A DNA stretch of 64,000 nucleotides from Muribaculaceae bacterium (GCA_029057985.1 JAIDYR010000004.1:52336-116335); one strand, 5' to 3'; counted from the first letter of the stretch, positions 46,780-56,343 are shown. Notes: generated by a model from the sequence alone, not told the origin. Translations and numbers: made by a program.

Positions 46780-47307
46780 TCAGGCGAAACAATCGCTTCC
46801 CCAATTTTCTACATTGCAATCAACATAATTCATAATCTTGTCGTATGCAGGTCGATTGCGGATTATATGTTCATGGTATCGTGATTGCCAACAAGGTAGG
46901 GACGCGATTCTTCGCGTCCGCGCTTCTCTCGTAACACCGGCCTTGAACGCACCAATAATCGTGGCAAGTCGACTGTTATGATGATAGTCACCACATTCTT
47001 CCTCATGCATCGGAGGTTTCAGACAACCGATATTTCCGTGTTCTTCCACGGAGTCCTGATCCCCAATGCTTAATACAATATGCAGATGATTCGGCATTAC
47101 AACATGATTCAGAAGATTCACATCTTCATAATAAAGCGGTATATTTCTAATATTTTCTTCTATTAATTTGCCTAATTCGGACGCGAAGAATCGCGTCCCT
47201 ACAATTCTTCCGAATGTATGACGCTTTTCATGCGCACAGATTGTGATAAAATATGTACCTTCACCATAATCGTGCCATTTTGCTCGAAATTGATGTCGGT
47301 CGGACAT
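46780..47307 (-). CDS. REP-associated tyrosine transposase (RAYT, IS200-like Y1)
   Basis: A 175-residue Y1 transposase. It starts in family style (MSDRHQFRAKWHDYGEGTYFITICAHEK), has the HUH motif MPNHLHIV (about 71-78), and ends with WQSRYHEHIIRN and a catalytic Tyr region IMNYVDCNVENW. Four copies of a REP palindrome lie within 700 bp: two flank the gene and two are read in frame inside it, encoding GTRFFAS (about 37-43) and TRRIASLP (about 131-138). RAYT proteins are thought to cut and join at such palindromes. The frame is intact, so the gene may be active. Confidence 0.8.
   Translation of the reverse strand: MSDRHQFRAKWHDYGEGTYFITICAHEKRHTFGRIVGTRFFASELGKLIEENIRNIPLYYEDVNLLNHVVMPNHLHIVLSIGDQDSVEEHGNIGCLKPPMHEEECGDYHHNSRLATIIGAFKAGVTREARTRRIASLPCWQSRYHEHIIRNRPAYDKIMNYVDCNVENWGSDCFA
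46896..46919 (-). repeat. REP palindrome, copy 2 (inside RAYT, inverted)
   Basis: Inverse orientation to the other three copies. Read in the RAYT frame it encodes TRRIASLP, in the linker just before WQSRYHEHIIRN. Confidence 0.85.
47179..47202 (+). repeat. REP palindrome, copy 3 (inside RAYT)
   Basis: GGACGCGAAGAATCGCGTCC at 47179-47198 plus CTAC. In the RAYT frame it encodes GTRFFAS in a loop preceding ELGKLIEENI. Confidence 0.85.
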
Positions 47308-47402
47308 TTTTATTACTTTTTATGTTAATTTTGTCGGATACGACGGGATTTATCAGATGCGGTTGATCAAGTCCTCGAACAACTTGTTACTTTTGGACGG
47401 TC

Positions 47403-47426
47403 GGACGCGAAGAATCGCGTCCCTAC
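47403..47426 (+). repeat. REP palindrome, copy 4 (outside RAYT, 5' side)
   Basis: GGACGCGAAGAATCGCGTCC at 47403-47422 plus CTAC, 96 bp before the RAYT start codon and 46 bp from the end of the neighbouring lipoprotein gene. Confidence 0.85.
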
Positions 47427-47471
47427 GATTGGGACTCGCCGTATGGTGAATGGAATGCGATGTATGAGACC

Positions 47472-48542
47472 TCAGAGGCGGAGGGAATCGAAGTCGGAGG
47501 ATCGGCCGGTGATAGAACCTGCGGAGTCTATGACGAAGAGAGTCGGGAGATCGGAGATCTGATATTTCAGGCAGATTTCCTGCGCATTGGTCACATTGGC
47601 ATAGACGGTAGTGAAGGTGTAGTTCTTTGCTGCATTGCGCCATACAAGCTGATCTGCGTCAAGGCCAACGGAGTAAACCTTCGCCCTACCTGACTCGGAG
47701 AGTTTCTGGAGATCAGCGTTTAGAGCTACATTGTCGGGATTCGCAAGATCTTCGAAGACAAGCACTACAGGGATGCCTTTACCCGCCAGATCAGACAAAG
47801 CTACATCTTTGCCGGACTCATCAGGCAAGGAAATAGGGAAATAACCTAATTCCTCCGCTTCTACCACCCTGCGACGCCCGCTCTGCTCAGCCTTGCGACG
47901 CAGTCCCTGAGTCGCTATGTTTTCAAGGAGTTGGCAGCGGGGATCACCGGGGCGGAACTGCTTGAAACTCGTAGCTACAGCCGCAAAATAACGCGCATCC
48001 TCTGCCGGATCAAACAGCGGCTTATCGTTGACAGTTTTTGTCAATATATAATAACTGACCACTGAACCCTTGGCATTCTGCAGATACCGCGCATAGACTC
48101 TGCGTTTGAAAGCGGCGGCTGAGTCCGGAATCGAAAGATAAGGGGAGGCGGCTATCAGTTGCTTTTCGAATACTCCCATATTGACCGCATTTTCCGAACC
48201 TTCAAGAGTGAAGTCAGTGGCAAAAGCGCCGGCTGACGCCTTCAGAGTCAAATTATCAAGGGAATCGACAGGGAAATAAATATATTGGTCTCCGAGCGCC
48301 AGACGATATATCTCCGGAGCAGCCGGAGCATGCCCGGAGAAAGAGAATTTACCGTTGCTTTTAAGCGACGTTGAATCGAGCGCAATCCAATACCCTGCAT
48401 TGTCAGCCTTTTCCAAGACGAGAGTCTTCCCCTCTGCTCCTTGGACCTCACCTTTGATGCTGAACGAAGGATCCTGACATCCTGCCAATCCGAGAATAAC
48501 CGCAACCGGAAATATTAATCTAATCAACTTCATAAGATTCAT
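47472..48542 (-). CDS. DUF4369/thioredoxin-fold lipoprotein lacking CxxC
   Basis: The track ORF is extended upstream; I use the ATG at 48540-48542 (356 residues), giving a lipoprotein signal MNLMKLIRLIFPVAVILGLAGC (Cys22). An N-terminal DUF4369-like domain (FSIKGEVQGAEGKTLVLEKA) is followed by helices and a C-terminal TlpA/AhpC-type thioredoxin fold (ALSDLAGKGIPVVLVF and ISDLPTLFVIDSAGSI). The active-site CxxC is absent (FEDLANPD occupies the site), so it is unlikely to be a disulfide reductase. A consensus promoter lies just upstream, divergent from pnp. Confidence 0.7.
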   Translation of the reverse strand: MNLMKLIRLIFPVAVILGLAGCQDPSFSIKGEVQGAEGKTLVLEKADNAGYWIALDSTSLKSNGKFSFSGHAPAAPEIYRLALGDQYIYFPVDSLDNLTLKASAGAFATDFTLEGSENAVNMGVFEKQLIAASPYLSIPDSAAAFKRRVYARYLQNAKGSVVSYYILTKTVNDKPLFDPAEDARYFAAVATSFKQFRPGDPRCQLLENIATQGLRRKAEQSGRRRVVEAEELGYFPISLPDESGKDVALSDLAGKGIPVVLVFEDLANPDNVALNADLQKLSESGRAKVYSVGLDADQLVWRNAAKNYTFTTVYANVTNAQEICLKYQISDLPTLFVIDSAGSITGRSSDFDSLRL

Positions 48543-48625
48543 ATTATGACGACCATTACGACGACAAAAGCACCCCTGAATGGTCAAAAAACTATAAAAA
48601 ATGAATTCAAAAACGAAATCGGATG

Positions 48626-48633
48626 CAAAATTA
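48626..48633 (-). promoter_or_regulatory. Promoter of the thioredoxin-fold lipoprotein gene
   Basis: TAATTTTG on the minus strand, about 85 bp before the ATG at 48542 and back to back with the pnp promoter. Confidence 0.55.
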
Positions 48634-48677
48634 AGAAAAAATAGGAGAAAAACATTGGGGATGCCGTTATAAATGAT

Positions 48678-48685
48678 TAACTTTG
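48678..48685 (+). promoter_or_regulatory. Promoter of pnp
   Basis: TAACTTTG with TTG about 20 nt upstream (near 48655). The start would leave a leader of about 140 nt before the chosen pnp ATG. Confidence 0.65.
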
Positions 48686-48828
48686 CAGAAAATATGCAGT
48701 AACCTGACATCGGACGGCCGCAATCATCTTCGGCAGAAACGATCAGACTTCAATCCCCGTCAAATATGGCGAAGACAGGAAGCCGGCCCGGCCGATACTT
48801 AGCAGCGAAAGAAAACAATAAAGAACTT

Positions 48829-51177
48829 ATGCTTAAACCGGTAAAAAAGACCATCGAACTTGGTGACGGCCGCACGATTACAATCGAGACCGGCAAACTC
48901 GCCAAGCAGGCAGATGGCGCAGTGGAAGTCCGCATGGGCAACACCATGCTTCTTGCCACCGTATGCTCCGCCCAGGAGGCAAACGAAGGGGTCGACTTCA
49001 TGCCCCTTACAGTAGAATACAAGGAAAAGTACGCCTCCATCGGGCGTTATCCGGGCGGATTCCTCAAAAGAGAAGGTCGGGCCAGCGATTATGAGATCCT
49101 TACGTCCCGTCTTGTCGACCGCGTGCTTCGTCCGCTTTTCCCGGACAACTACCACGCCGAGACTTTCGTCAACGTCACTCTCTTCTCTGCCGATGAGAAT
49201 GAAGCTCCGGATGCATTGGCCGGCATAGCAGCTTCCGCTGCCCTGGCATGCTCCGACATCCCCTTCAACGGCCCTATCTCTGAAGTGCGCGTAGCCCGCG
49301 TCGACGGTGAATGGGTCATCAACCCCACTTTCGACCAGATCGAACGCGCTGACATTGAGCTCATGGTAGGCGCCACATACGACAACATAATGATGGTCGA
49401 AGGCGAAATGAATGAAGTCAGTGAGGCAGAACTTCTTGAAGCCCTCAAGGTAGCCCATGAAGAAATCAAGAAGCATTGCGTCGCTCAGATGGAACTCATG
49501 AAAGAGGCCGGCAAGGAGATCAAACGCGAATATAATCACGAGATCAACGATGATGCCCTCCGCGCCGATGTACGCGAGAAATGCTATGACAAGGCTTACG
49601 CCATTGCAAAAGCCGGCAGCGCCGACAAGCACTGGCGCAACGAATCCTTCAAGGCTATCCGCGACGAATACATCGACTCTCTTCCCGAGATGACCGAGGA
49701 GCAACTCGCACTTTACAATGAAGATCAGCGCATCGCAATGGTGAAGCGCTACTACCACGACGTCGAAAAGGAAGCAATGCGCCGCTGCGTACTCGATGAA
49801 GGGATCCGACTTGACGGCCGAAAGACTACTGAAATCCGCCCCATCTGGTGCGAGATCGACTATGTTCCCGGCCCCCACGGATCAGCAGTCTTCACTCGCG
49901 GCGAGACTCAGGCCCTCGTCACTGCCACTCTGGGCACGACTCTCGACGAGAAGATTATCGACGACGTACTCAACCAGAGCAAGGAGCGATTCCTCCTTCA
50001 CTATAACTTCCCCCCTTTCTCGACAGGCGAGGCTCGCCCGCAGCGTGGCGTAGGACGTCGCGAGATCGGCCACGGCAATCTTGCACATCGCGCACTTAAA
50101 AGAATGTTCCCCGATGACTTCCCCTACACTTGTCGAATCGTCAGCGACATTCTGGAATCCAACGGCTCCTCTTCCATGGCCACAGTATGCGGCGGCACTC
50201 TCGCACTGCTCGATGCCGGCGTTAAGATGAAGCGCCCCGTAGCAGGCGTCGCAATGGGTCTGATCTCAGACGTAAACAATGTGAAATACGCCGTCCTTTC
50301 CGATATTCTCGGTGATGAAGACCATCTCGGCGACATGGACTTCAAGGTGACCGGTACAGACCGTGGCATTACCGCCACTCAGATGGATATCAAGTGCGAT
50401 GGCCTCAGCTACGAAGTTCTCGAGCAAGCCCTTGAGCAGGCACGCCAGGGACGCATGCACATTCTGGGCATCATCTCTGAGACTATCCCGGAAGCTCGCG
50501 AAGATTACAAACCTCACGTGCCGCGACTCGTCACTATCGAGATCCCGAAGGAATGTATCGGAGCTGTCATCGGCCCTCAAGGCAAAGTCATCCAGGCTAT
50601 GCAGGAAGAGACCGGGACTACAATCTCTATCGATGAAGACGAAAAGACCGGCGTCGGCCGCGTAGAGATCGCCTCCAAGGACCGCGCAAGCATCGATGCA
50701 GCTCTTGCACGCATCAAGGCTATCGTAGCCCAGCCTGAAGAGGGAGAGATCTACGAAGGCACAGTACGCTCGATTCTCGACTTCGGAGCATTTGTGGAAT
50801 TCATGCCCGGACGCGACGGACTCCTCCACATCTCCGAAATTTCATGGAATCGTCTCGACTCCATGGAGCAGAGCGGCATTAAGGAAGGCGACAAAGTGAA
50901 GGTCAAACTCATCGAAATCGATAAGAAGACCGGAAAATACCGTCTCTCAATGCGCGTACTGACTGAGAAGCCCGAAGGCTACGTAGAACGCGAAGCACGC
51001 CCGCGTCGCGAAGGCGGCGAAAGAGGGCCGCGCCGTGAAGGCAATCGCGGACCCCGTCGCGATGGAGGCAACGGCGAACGCGGACCTCGTCGCGAAGGCA
51101 ATCGCGGACCCCGTCGCGAGGGCGGTAACGGAGGGGGAAATCGTCCGTTCTCCGACCTGAAAATCCCACAAGAATAA
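48829..51177 (+). CDS. pnp: Polyribonucleotide nucleotidyltransferase (PNPase) with RGG-like tail
   Basis: PNPase degrades RNA from the 3' end by phosphorolysis. I use the ATG at 48829 ([30 protein letters not shown], 782 residues) because homologues start there. The two RNase PH domains are intact ([30 protein letters not shown] in the second), followed by KH ([19 protein letters not shown]) and S1 ([30 protein letters not shown]) domains. The last ~60 residues are tandem [19 protein letters not shown] repeats, an Arg/Gly-rich tail that probably adds RNA binding. A strong terminator follows. Confidence 0.95.
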   Translation: MLKPVKKTIELGDGRTITIETGKLAKQADGAVEVRMGNTMLLATVCSAQEANEGVDFMPLTVEYKEKYASIGRYPGGFLKREGRASDYEILTSRLVDRVLRPLFPDNYHAETFVNVTLFSADENEAPDALAGIAASAALACSDIPFNGPISEVRVARVDGEWVINPTFDQIERADIELMVGATYDNIMMVEGEMNEVSEAELLEALKVAHEEIKKHCVAQMELMKEAGKEIKREYNHEINDDALRADVREKCYDKAYAIAKAGSADKHWRNESFKAIRDEYIDSLPEMTEEQLALYNEDQRIAMVKRYYHDVEKEAMRRCVLDEGIRLDGRKTTEIRPIWCEIDYVPGPHGSAVFTRGETQALVTATLGTTLDEKIIDDVLNQSKERFLLHYNFPPFSTGEARPQRGVGRREIGHGNLAHRALKRMFPDDFPYTCRIVSDILESNGSSSMATVCGGTLALLDAGVKMKRPVAGVAMGLISDVNNVKYAVLSDILGDEDHLGDMDFKVTGTDRGITATQMDIKCDGLSYEVLEQALEQARQGRMHILGIISETIPEAREDYKPHVPRLVTIEIPKECIGAVIGPQGKVIQAMQEETGTTISIDEDEKTGVGRVEIASKDRASIDAALARIKAIVAQPEEGEIYEGTVRSILDFGAFVEFMPGRDGLLHISEISWNRLDSMEQSGIKEGDKVKVKLIEIDKKTGKYRLSMRVLTEKPEGYVEREARPRREGGERGPRREGNRGPRRDGGNGERGPRREGNRGPRREGGNGGGNRPFSDLKIPQE

Positions 51178-51200
51178 TTATATTCCACCTGTTAAAGTTA

Positions 51201-51242
51201 AAAAGAGACTGTCTAACTTCTGTTGTTAGACAGTCTCTTTTA
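51201..51242 (+). terminator. Intrinsic terminator after pnp
   Basis: AAAAGAGACTGTCTAAC pairs with GTTAGACAGTCTCTTTT, a 17-bp stem with a 7-base loop ending in TTTTAT. Confidence 0.9.
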
Positions 51243-51345
51243 TGCTTTATAACATACTACTTTTTTAAACCGAAGATAAGTTTATGTCGTTAAGGTTACA
51301 TATCGTCTCTCCTTTTACATTTTTTAACCTTTAAATACTATCCTT

Positions 51346-52122
51346 ATGAAGAGACATTTAAAACTTTTCGCTCTGACCCTGCTCTCCATTTCCTGCGCCT
51401 CTTCTTTCGCCCAACAGCACCCCGGCTGTAAAGATCATTCATCAAACCCTGATCTATACTTCCTATATGAGGGCGACGCCCCCAACAGTCTCTTCCTCCT
51501 GCCCCCGCCGCCTGATGCAGCTTCCGTGCAGTTCATGTATGATCAGGCCCGCTATAACTGGGGGAAATCAATGCGCAATACTGAGCGTGGCGAACAGGCC
51601 TTCCGGGATGCTCGCGTCTCCGGACAGGATCTTCCTGACGCATTCACCGAAGCATTCGGCATCCGCATAACACCTGAAGATACTCCCGAAATATATAAGC
51701 TGATCGTAGGAATGCGTGAGGATGCCGGAGATCTGGCCACCCGCGATGCCAAAAACCATTATAACCGTCAGCGTCCTTTCGCATTCTATGGAGAAGACAC
51801 TTGCAATCCGGAACAACAGGCCGAACTTTCTACCAACGGCTCCTATCCTTCGGGGCATACTTCCATCGGCTGGGCTACGGCTCTGGTGCTATCCGAAGTT
51901 AATCCAGAGCGTCAGGATGAAATTCTCGAACGCGGCTATCAGATGGGTGACTCGCGAGTCATCTGCGGCTACCACTGGCAGAGTGACATTGACGCCGGAC
52001 GAGTGACCGGATCTGCAATAGTAGCACGGCTACATGCCGACGAGAGCTTCAACAAGCAACTCGATAAAGCAAAAAAGGAATTCGCCAAAAAGAAAAAAGA
52101 AGGAAAGGTGAAAAATAAGTAA
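51346..52122 (+). CDS. Class A non-specific acid phosphatase (PAP2 type)
   Basis: A 258-residue exported phosphatase (signal peptide about 1-22). The class A signature is complete: KNHYNRQRP (K-x6-RP), PSGHTSIGW, and [14 protein letters not shown] (SR-x5-H-x3-D). It releases phosphate from organic esters in the periplasm. Upstream, TTAAGGTTA and TTTAACCTTTAAA form a loose inverted pair, possibly a regulator site. The porin gene follows 54 bp downstream, so phosphate scavenging plus uptake is a sensible reading. Confidence 0.9.
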   Translation: MKRHLKLFALTLLSISCASSFAQQHPGCKDHSSNPDLYFLYEGDAPNSLFLLPPPPDAASVQFMYDQARYNWGKSMRNTERGEQAFRDARVSGQDLPDAFTEAFGIRITPEDTPEIYKLIVGMREDAGDLATRDAKNHYNRQRPFAFYGEDTCNPEQQAELSTNGSYPSGHTSIGWATALVLSEVNPERQDEILERGYQMGDSRVICGYHWQSDIDAGRVTGSAIVARLHADESFNKQLDKAKKEFAKKKKEGKVKNK

Positions 52123-52176
52123 CTTGAATTAAATTCCCTTCAATCCTATATTCTCTAACCTAAACTTGAAAAGAAG

Positions 52177-53346
52177 ATGAAAAAGATATTGATATGCGCG
52201 CTTGCGGCTTTGGCAACTCTGCCGATTATGGCTCAGGAAGCACCCCAGGATAGTCTGAAAAAGAAAAAAGATAAATTTGAAGTGAAGCCTACCGGACGTA
52301 TCCTCATGGACGGAGGGGTATTTATCTCCCCCGACAAGCCCCTCTTTAAGGATGGCTTCGCCATTCCGGATGCACGCCTCGGAGTTAAGATGAAATATGG
52401 CAAATGGGATGCAAAAGTCGACGTCGGATTCGCCTATGGCAAAGTCGGACTGAAAGACCTGTATATCGGGTATACTTTCAATGACAAGATGAACATCAAG
52501 ATTGGTTCGTTTATCCATCAGTTCGGGCTGCAGAGCGCTACTTCAAGCTCTATGAAGCCTACTATGGAGGAACCTATCTCCAATGCGATCTTCAACGATC
52601 CCCGCCAGCTCGGAGTGCAGTTTGAATATAGCGATGATAAATTCCTCGCTACTGCCTCTTATCACATGGAGCCGTCCGCCACAACATTCATCCTCCAGCC
52701 GGAGCAATTCACTCAGGAAGGGTATGGACTGCGCACCCGACTCGTATATCGTCCGTGGCACGAGGCCGGGAAGATGGCACAGATAGGTATTTCCGGCGCA
52801 TTCGCCACTCCGCAGCGCTACGGCAATCCTGACACTCACAATGCCTTCCAGTTCAAGGCTAATTTCCCGAGCCGGGTAGCCCAGATCGCAGCCCTCTCCA
52901 CTGACGTCACCGATGCCAAAGATCTCTTCAAGCTTTCTCCCGAACTTCTGCTAAGCTACAATCGCTTCGCACTGGAATCGCAATATTACTGGGTGGCGGT
53001 CAATCGCCGCAAAGGCCTTTCAGCCTATAATGCCCAGGGTGCTTACGTAACTTTGCGTGGGCTGCTTATCGGCAATACATATAGCTACGATATGTGGGGA
53101 GGCGGCATCGCCACTCCGGCGCCAAAGACTCTTGAACTCGTACTCGACTATAACTATACGCAGCTGACGGACGCTTCCGCCGGAATGTTCGGAGGAAGAC
53201 TCAACGACTTCTCTGCTACGCTCAACTATCAGATCAACAAATATATGATTGCGCGTCTGCACTATTCTTACACGCATACTTGGGATGGCGCTCCTGTGAA
53301 TACTTCACTTAATGCTATTCTTGCCCGCCTGCAGGTAATCTTCTGA
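52177..53346 (+). CDS. OprO/OprP-type outer membrane porin
   Basis: A 389-residue beta-barrel porin with a signal peptide (MKKILICALAALATLPIMA). The N-terminal barrel motif VKPTGRILMDGGVFI and the pattern of alternating strands, ending in Phe (ARLQVIF), mark the phosphate-selective porin family. Situated after the acid phosphatase gene, it may admit phosphate; the actual substrate is not determined by sequence. Confidence 0.8.
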   Translation: MKKILICALAALATLPIMAQEAPQDSLKKKKDKFEVKPTGRILMDGGVFISPDKPLFKDGFAIPDARLGVKMKYGKWDAKVDVGFAYGKVGLKDLYIGYTFNDKMNIKIGSFIHQFGLQSATSSSMKPTMEEPISNAIFNDPRQLGVQFEYSDDKFLATASYHMEPSATTFILQPEQFTQEGYGLRTRLVYRPWHEAGKMAQIGISGAFATPQRYGNPDTHNAFQFKANFPSRVAQIAALSTDVTDAKDLFKLSPELLLSYNRFALESQYYWVAVNRRKGLSAYNAQGAYVTLRGLLIGNTYSYDMWGGGIATPAPKTLELVLDYNYTQLTDASAGMFGGRLNDFSATLNYQINKYMIARLHYSYTHTWDGAPVNTSLNAILARLQVIF

Positions 53347-53349
53347 TCC

Positions 53350-54111
53350 ATGACTGATACGGAATTAAAATCCCTTCTTGACGCTGAGGCTGAAAGGATT
53401 AATACTCCTGCTTTCATAGCTGACGATCCGGTGCAGTTTCCGCGCCGGTTCGTCAGGCAGGAGGATATTGAGATCGCAGCCCTGCTTTCAGCCATAATCG
53501 CATGGGGCAACCGCAAGATGATATGCCGGGATGCCGACAGGATTCTTGATATAATGGGCGATCATCCGGCCGACTTCGTACGCGACGGGGCATACGAAGA
53601 CCTCGATCCGGATATGAATCTCCACCGCACATTCTTCGTACGCAATTTCCAGCATCTTTTGCGAGGGCTAAGAGCCATCTACAGAAAATATCCCAATCTG
53701 GATGCATTCTCAGCATCCATACGCGCCGGAGAAACCGACTTCCCCGCCTGGAATCTTGTCGGCGCGATGAATGAAATCATAGCGGACGCCAACGGAGGCT
53801 TGCGCGATTCGCGGGCGCTTCCGCAGAATCTTAAGACAACGGCGCTCAAGCGCATCAACATGGCTTTGCGATGGCTCGTGCGCGACGACGGAATAGTCGA
53901 TATGGGAATTTGGAAGAGTATTCCCCAAAGCAAGCTTTTTATTCCGCTTGATGTTCACGTCGGGAACACGGCCCGCGAACTGGGTCTTATAACCCGCAAG
54001 GCCAACGACCGAACTGCAACCGAACAGCTGACAGCCAAGCTGCGTGAATGGCGTCCCGACGACCCGACTTTCTATGACTTTGCCCTCTTCGGCATTGGAA
54101 TGAAGTTATAA
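53350..54111 (+). CDS. TIGR02757 family protein (DUF2400)
   Basis: A 253-residue protein that matches the TIGR02757 family: DDPVQFPRRFVRQEDIEIAALLSAIIAWGNRKMI, PSQRL-like LRWLVRDDGIVDMGIWKSIPQSKLFIPLDVHVGNTARELGL. The family resembles HhH-GPD DNA glycosylases in fold but its activity is unproven. It begins 3 bp after the porin stop, so the two are probably co-transcribed by proximity. A separate promoter for gldE lies immediately after. Confidence 0.8.
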   Translation: MTDTELKSLLDAEAERINTPAFIADDPVQFPRRFVRQEDIEIAALLSAIIAWGNRKMICRDADRILDIMGDHPADFVRDGAYEDLDPDMNLHRTFFVRNFQHLLRGLRAIYRKYPNLDAFSASIRAGETDFPAWNLVGAMNEIIADANGGLRDSRALPQNLKTTALKRINMALRWLVRDDGIVDMGIWKSIPQSKLFIPLDVHVGNTARELGLITRKANDRTATEQLTAKLREWRPDDPTFYDFALFGIGMKL

Positions 54112-54119
54112 CAAAAAAC

Positions 54120-54150
54120 TTGCGTATTATCTTATTTTTCGTTAACTTTG
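54120..54150 (+). promoter_or_regulatory. Promoter of gldE
   Basis: TTG (54120-54122), 20-nt spacer, TAACTTTG (54143-54150). Transcription would start near 54157, only about 22 nt before the TTG start codon chosen for gldE. Confidence 0.7.
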
Positions 54151-54178
54151 TGGCCGATAACCAAGTTTTACACTGATT

Positions 54179-55522
54179 TTGGACGCAGACCCTTTACCGA
54201 CCGACTCCCCTATTCTGTCGATGATCCTGATGACGACATCGGCTATTCAATTTCATGCTCCCGCCAATTGGGCGAGTTGGATTTCCCTTATTATAATAGC
54301 AATTATCTGTCTCGCTGTCTCGGCATTTGTCTCAGGCAGCGAAATGGCTTATTTCGGACTGACTCATTCCCAGATTGATGAGCTCAAGGAGGAAGATTCG
54401 AGGTCATCCCGCAGAGTGCTCGATATGCTCCGCAATTCTGAGCGTCTGCTTGCGACCATTCTGATAGCCAATAATCTGGTCAATGTGACTATGGTTGTCT
54501 TGCTGACGTTTGCCATATCTCAGACAGTCAGATTTAATTCTGAAATTCTCGATTTCCTGCTGCAGACAGTCTTCCTTACATTTCTTCTGCTTCTATGCGG
54601 CGAGATTTTTCCAAAACTCGTGGCCAGAGGCAATACGATGAAATGGGTCAGCTCGACCTCGGGCGCTCTTCATCTTCTGGAAAAGATACTTTCAGTCCCG
54701 GCAGGAATAATGGTAAGATCGACAACCCTTATCAACCGGATAGTCCATAAGAAAGAGGAGCAATTGTCGACTGACGTGCTTGAGCGCGCCCTCTCCATAT
54801 CCGATATAGAAGAGGGCAAAGAGAAGGAAATGCTGGAGGGAATCCTCAGTTTCGGAGAAAAGGAGGCGGCTGAGATAATGATATCGCGCGTCGACGTGAC
54901 TGCAGTCGAATATCATGCCACCTGGAATGAAATAATCCGGGTCATCCTCGATTCGGGATATTCCCGAATCCCGGTCTATGACACCTCGCAGGACACGATC
55001 CGCGGCATTCTATATTCAAAAGACCTCCTCCCATATATCGGGCGAAGCGATGACTCTTTCCGTTGGCAGAGCCTTATCCGCGAAGCCTTCTTTGTGCCCG
55101 AATCCCGCATGATTGATGACCTTCTTGAAGATTTCCGCAAGAAGCGCATCCACATCGCCATAGTCATCGATGAATATGGCGGCACTCAAGGCATAGTCAC
55201 TCTTGAGGACATCATAGAGGAAATCGTAGGGGAAATCGACGATGAATATGATGACACGGCCTCCATGTACCGCAAGGTAGCTCCCGGCATCTGGCTGATG
55301 GATGCAAAAATCTCTCTCGGCGACCTCTGCCGGGTACTCGATATCGACGAGGAGTCTCTTGGAGATACAGGGGAAGCGGAGACGCTCGCAGGATTGCTGC
55401 TTGAAATCAAGGGAGATTTCCCGACAGCCAAAGAGATTCTTACTCGCGGAGAAATAAAATTCCAGGTGTTGAAACTTGAAAAGCATCGTATCACAAAAGT
55501 AAAGGTAATGTATGACAACTGA
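54179..55522 (+). CDS. gldE: Gliding-motility/type IX secretion-associated protein GldE
   Basis: A 447-residue CorC/HlyC-type membrane protein. Three to four membrane helices (DUF21/CNNM domain, 30-190) contain SLIIIAIICLAVSAFVSGSEMAYFGL; a CBS pair follows (MISRVDVTAVEYHATWNEIIRVIL and IHIAIVIDEYGGTQGIVTLEDIIEEIVGEI), then a transporter-associated C-terminal domain. In Bacteroidetes this protein class is GldE, linked to SprF/GldD-dependent secretion. The first codon is TTG; MDADPLPTDSP resembles GldE N-termini, so I keep it, but ATG at 54221 is possible. Confidence 0.82.
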   Translation: MDADPLPTDSPILSMILMTTSAIQFHAPANWASWISLIIIAIICLAVSAFVSGSEMAYFGLTHSQIDELKEEDSRSSRRVLDMLRNSERLLATILIANNLVNVTMVVLLTFAISQTVRFNSEILDFLLQTVFLTFLLLLCGEIFPKLVARGNTMKWVSSTSGALHLLEKILSVPAGIMVRSTTLINRIVHKKEEQLSTDVLERALSISDIEEGKEKEMLEGILSFGEKEAAEIMISRVDVTAVEYHATWNEIIRVILDSGYSRIPVYDTSQDTIRGILYSKDLLPYIGRSDDSFRWQSLIREAFFVPESRMIDDLLEDFRKKRIHIAIVIDEYGGTQGIVTLEDIIEEIVGEIDDEYDDTASMYRKVAPGIWLMDAKISLGDLCRVLDIDEESLGDTGEAETLAGLLLEIKGDFPTAKEILTRGEIKFQVLKLEKHRITKVKVMYDN

Positions 55523-56234
55523 ATTCATTTATTGGCGCCACGACACGAGTGTCGGCGTGCGCGTAGAGGAACTCTCAGGCTGCGAAGACAAATCACCGAA
55601 ACTCTGGAAAATTCTGGCATTGCAGGTATTCGGCGAGAATGGCGGCGAACGCTATCGGGAGGTAGGTCATTATCCGTCGGGAGCTCCTTATCTGGAAGAT
55701 TCAGTGCAGAGAATTTCAATCTCCCATACTCCGCATTTTATGGTTGTCGCCTCATTACCCCGCACACCGGAAGCTCATCTCGATGAATTCAACACCCGCA
55801 CAGCTATGGGAATCGATACCGAGAAATCTGATCGTGAGCAGGCTCTCAACGTAGCGGCACGCGTCATGAACGAAGCGGAAATAGAGCTCATGGATTCCTT
55901 TGCTTATGATCTTTCGCAAGGCTCTTCTCAGCGCCCTGCCATTCCCGAGAAGACAGCAAAGATTCGCTCCGCAGTACTCGCCTGGACTATCAAGGAGGCT
56001 CTCTACAAAGCTGCTTTGGAGGAAGGGATCGATTTCAAGAATAATCTGAGAATACTTAAATTTCCTGAGATATGCAGCGGCCCGCTTGTAAAATCTCCTA
56101 TATTGGGACACGCTGAGATCGATCTGGAAGGAATCCCCGGGCCAATTGAGATGAAGCTCTTCTCTTATCTCTCGGAAGGTCATATAGTGACTATCGCCTT
56201 ATCTTCAAAATGCGCTACATTCAAGAAAAAATAA
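55512..56234 (+). CDS. 4'-phosphopantetheinyl transferase superfamily protein
   Basis: A 240-residue Sfp-like enzyme that adds the phosphopantetheine arm to carrier proteins. The signature motifs are MGIDTEKSDREQ (GIDxE) and AWTIKEALYKA (WxxKEAxxK). It overlaps gldE by 11 bp (ATGTATGACAACTGA), implying coupling; this gldE neighbour is common in Bacteroidales. Confidence 0.85.
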   Translation: MTTEFIYWRHDTSVGVRVEELSGCEDKSPKLWKILALQVFGENGGERYREVGHYPSGAPYLEDSVQRISISHTPHFMVVASLPRTPEAHLDEFNTRTAMGIDTEKSDREQALNVAARVMNEAEIELMDSFAYDLSQGSSQRPAIPEKTAKIRSAVLAWTIKEALYKAALEEGIDFKNNLRILKFPEICSGPLVKSPILGHAEIDLEGIPGPIEMKLFSYLSEGHIVTIALSSKCATFKKK

Positions 56235-56236
56235 GA

Positions 56237-56309
56237 CCTGACAAAACAGCATGTCAAAATTATAACCTGACAAAACAGATTGACCCTGACTTCGGTGAAG
56301 TCAGGGTCA
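56237..56309. repeat. Direct repeat and strong hairpin in a convergent intergenic region
   Basis: CCTGACAAAACAG occurs twice (56237-56249 and 56266-56278). Right after, TGACCCTGACTTC pairs with GAAGTCAGGGTCA around GGT (56281-56309). No T-run follows on the + strand, so it is a poor intrinsic terminator though it may block transcription from either side. Confidence 0.5.
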
Positions 56310-56343
56310 GTCATTATAGATTTATTTGATTTTCTGAATCAGT

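Noticed and set aside
46351-46884. 177-residue + strand ORF
   Set aside because: It overlaps the DUF4421 end, the sigma stub and the RAYT gene on the other strand and has no coherent domain; its RTRRIASLP segment is simply a REP read in another context.
47353-47643. 96-residue minus-strand ORF
   Set aside because: Runs across the REP copy and the 3' end of the thioredoxin-fold gene in another frame; no homology and repeat-derived tail.
50980-51170. CRISPR-like tandem repeats
   Set aside because: The repeats are codon-phased Arg/Gly units inside pnp, with no unique spacers.
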